Shown here one piece after another: positions 5,662 to 6,470 of a DNA stretch of 6,470 nucleotides. Both the position numbers and the translations under genes were made by a program. The notes below the pieces were generated by a model, which saw only the letters and a list, made by a program, of their open reading frames with translations, was not told where the DNA came from and searched no databases. Source of the DNA: an uncultured Oscillospiraceae bacterium (GTDB lineage: Bacteria; Bacillota; Clostridia; Oscillospirales; Acutalibacteraceae). The stretch is taken from contig USBH01000096.1 in assembly GCA_900552925.1 (NCBI GenBank), forward strand, positions 1 to 6,470, in the 5' to 3' direction. Numbering within the stretch: the first letter of the stretch is position 1; each line of letters opens with the position of its first letter.

Positions 5662-6369
5662 ATGGCTCTCTACGCGATCGCGGACCTGCACCTTTCGCTC
5701 GGCACGGACAAGCCGATGGACGTGTTCCGCGGCTGGGAAAACTATGTGGAGCGGCTCGAAAAAAACTGGCGCGCGCTGGTGACGGAAGAGGATACCGTCG
5801 TGATCGCCGGCGATATTTCCTGGGGAATGCGGCTGGAGGAAACGGTGCAGGACTTCACCTTTCTCGAAAGCCTGCCCGGGAAGAAGCTGCTTTTGAAGGG
5901 CAATCACGATTACTGGTGGTCGACGCGCAGCAAGATCGAGGCGTTTTTTGCGGCGCAGGGCTTTTGCTCGATGGAGCTCGTTTTCAACTCGGCCGTACGC
6001 GTCGGCGACATCACGGTCTGCGGCACGCGCGGGTGGCTCTACAATGCGGAAACCCCGGAGGACCGGAAGATCGTCGCACGCGAGAACGGGCGGCTGACGC
6101 TGTCCCTCGAGGCCGCGCAGAAGCTCGGCGGCACGCCGGTGGTGTTTCTCCACTACCCGCCCGTGTACGATACGGCGGAGTGCGCGGCGCTGCTCGACAC
6201 CATGCAGCGCTTCGGCGTGACGGACTGCTACTACGGCCACATCCACGGCGACCGCGCGGCCAAAAAGGCGCCGGTCGGGGAATACCGCGGGACCCGGATG
6301 AATCTCGTCTCGTGCGATTATATCCGCTTTGTCCCGAAGCTCGTCCGCCTGCACGCAGACTGTAAATAA
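5662..6369 (+). CDS. Calcineurin-like metallophosphoesterase (COG1768-like)
   Basis: This 235-residue protein has the full metallophosphoesterase motif set for a two-metal centre: DLH at 8-10, GDISW at 50-54, GNHD at 80-83, then His164 (FLHYPP) and GHIHG at 192-196. The IADLHLSLGTDKPMDVF opening and GDISWGM remind me of COG1768 predicted phosphohydrolases, which are common in Clostridia and Bacilli. The substrate is not known, so no gene symbol is given. It has no signal peptide or membrane segment and should be cytoplasmic. It starts 5 bases after the thrC stop, with GGGG at 5648-5651 inside the end of thrC, so the two are surely co-transcribed and probably translationally coupled. A functional link with threonine synthesis is not implied. 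The gene is complete, ending 55 bases before the adapter. Confidence 0.9.
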   Translation: MALYAIADLHLSLGTDKPMDVFRGWENYVERLEKNWRALVTEEDTVVIAGDISWGMRLEETVQDFTFLESLPGKKLLLKGNHDYWWSTRSKIEAFFAAQGFCSMELVFNSAVRVGDITVCGTRGWLYNAETPEDRKIVARENGRLTLSLEAAQKLGGTPVVFLHYPPVYDTAECAALLDTMQRFGVTDCYYGHIHGDRAAKKAPVGEYRGTRMNLVSCDYIRFVPKLVRLHADCK

Positions 6370-6392
6370 ATTTTTAAAAATGAATTTAACAT

Positions 6393-6422
6393 ATGGCATA
6401 TTGCGTCGTTCTATGCTATAAT
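6393..6422 (+). promoter_or_regulatory. Promoter of a gene lost at the contig end
   Basis: TATAAT at 6417-6422 is preceded by TGC at 6414-6416, an extended -10. An 18-base spacer separates it from ATGGCA at 6393-6398, which matches the -35 consensus at four of six positions. The stretch at 6363-6390 is strongly AT-rich, like an UP element. It would drive a + strand gene beyond the window. The sequence turns into adapter two bases later, so its target is unknown. No clear terminator for the phosphoesterase lies in the gap. Confidence 0.6.
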
Positions 6423-6424
6423 AC

Positions 6425-6470
6425 CTGTCTCTTATACACATCTCCGAGCCCACGAGACTGCAGCTAATCT
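6425..6470. other. Nextera sequencing adapter (artefact, not genomic)
   Basis: Bases 6425-6443 are CTGTCTCTTATACACATCT, the 19-base Tn5 mosaic end used in Nextera libraries. Bases 6444-6458 (CCGAGCCCACGAGAC) are the read-2 adapter arm. The next eight bases (TGCAGCTA, 6459-6466) sit where the i7 index belongs, and ATCT (6467-6470) starts the P7-side sequence. This is read-through into adapter, left untrimmed in the assembly. It is not evidence of a natural Tn5/IS50 element. Confidence 0.98.

Noticed and set aside
6425..6443. Tn5/IS50 mosaic end as a sign of a natural transposon
   Set aside because: It is followed directly by the Nextera adapter arm, index-like bases and P7-side bases, which identifies it as library adapter.

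Overview
The window looks like a chromosomal housekeeping segment from a high-GC member of the Clostridia. An Oscillospiraceae/Ruminococcaceae-type gut bacterium is a reasonable guess, not a proof. The reasons are the gene order rplS-lepB-rbgA-rnhB-yraN, which is a Firmicutes arrangement; a short single-anchor signal peptidase of Gram-positive type; strong AGGAGG-like ribosome binding sites; and sigma-A type promoters in AT-rich gaps between GC-rich genes. All eight genes are on the + strand and look intact. I see no mobile element, CRISPR array, tRNA, rRNA or phage gene.

Layout: 1-251 is non-coding and holds a good promoter (86-114) and a structured rplS leader (about 121-229) that resembles an autoregulatory ribosomal-protein leader, with a possible pseudoknot just before the Shine-Dalgarno. 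rplS (L19) follows and ends in a clear hairpin-plus-T-run terminator (615-643). Then comes a tight cluster: lepB (signal peptidase I), rbgA (50S assembly GTPase), rnhB (RNase HII), yraN (UPF0102 nuclease-like protein) and an M19-family zinc dipeptidase. Gaps between these genes are 9 to 28 bases and no internal promoter is visible, so they are probably co-transcribed, perhaps by read-through of the rplS terminator. A promoter matching the consensus at all 12 hexamer positions (4090-4118), whose -35 lies inside the end of the dipeptidase gene, opens a second unit: thrC (threonine synthase) and a COG1768-like metallophosphoesterase 5 bases further on.

The end of the window is not genomic. From 6425 to 6470 it is Illumina Nextera adapter: the 19-base Tn5 mosaic end, the read-2 adapter arm, an apparent 8-base index and the first 4 bases of the P7 side. 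It cuts off whatever gene was served by a promoter at 6393-6422. Real sequence stops at about 6424.

The first five genes serve translation and basic cell upkeep (ribosome protein, ribosome assembly, protein export, removal of ribonucleotides from DNA). The dipeptidase, ThrC and phosphoesterase are metabolic or unassigned neighbours with no obvious joint pathway. I did not find a new biological system. The observations most worth checking are the rplS leader fold, the internal terminator, the perfect thrC promoter and the adapter contamination.
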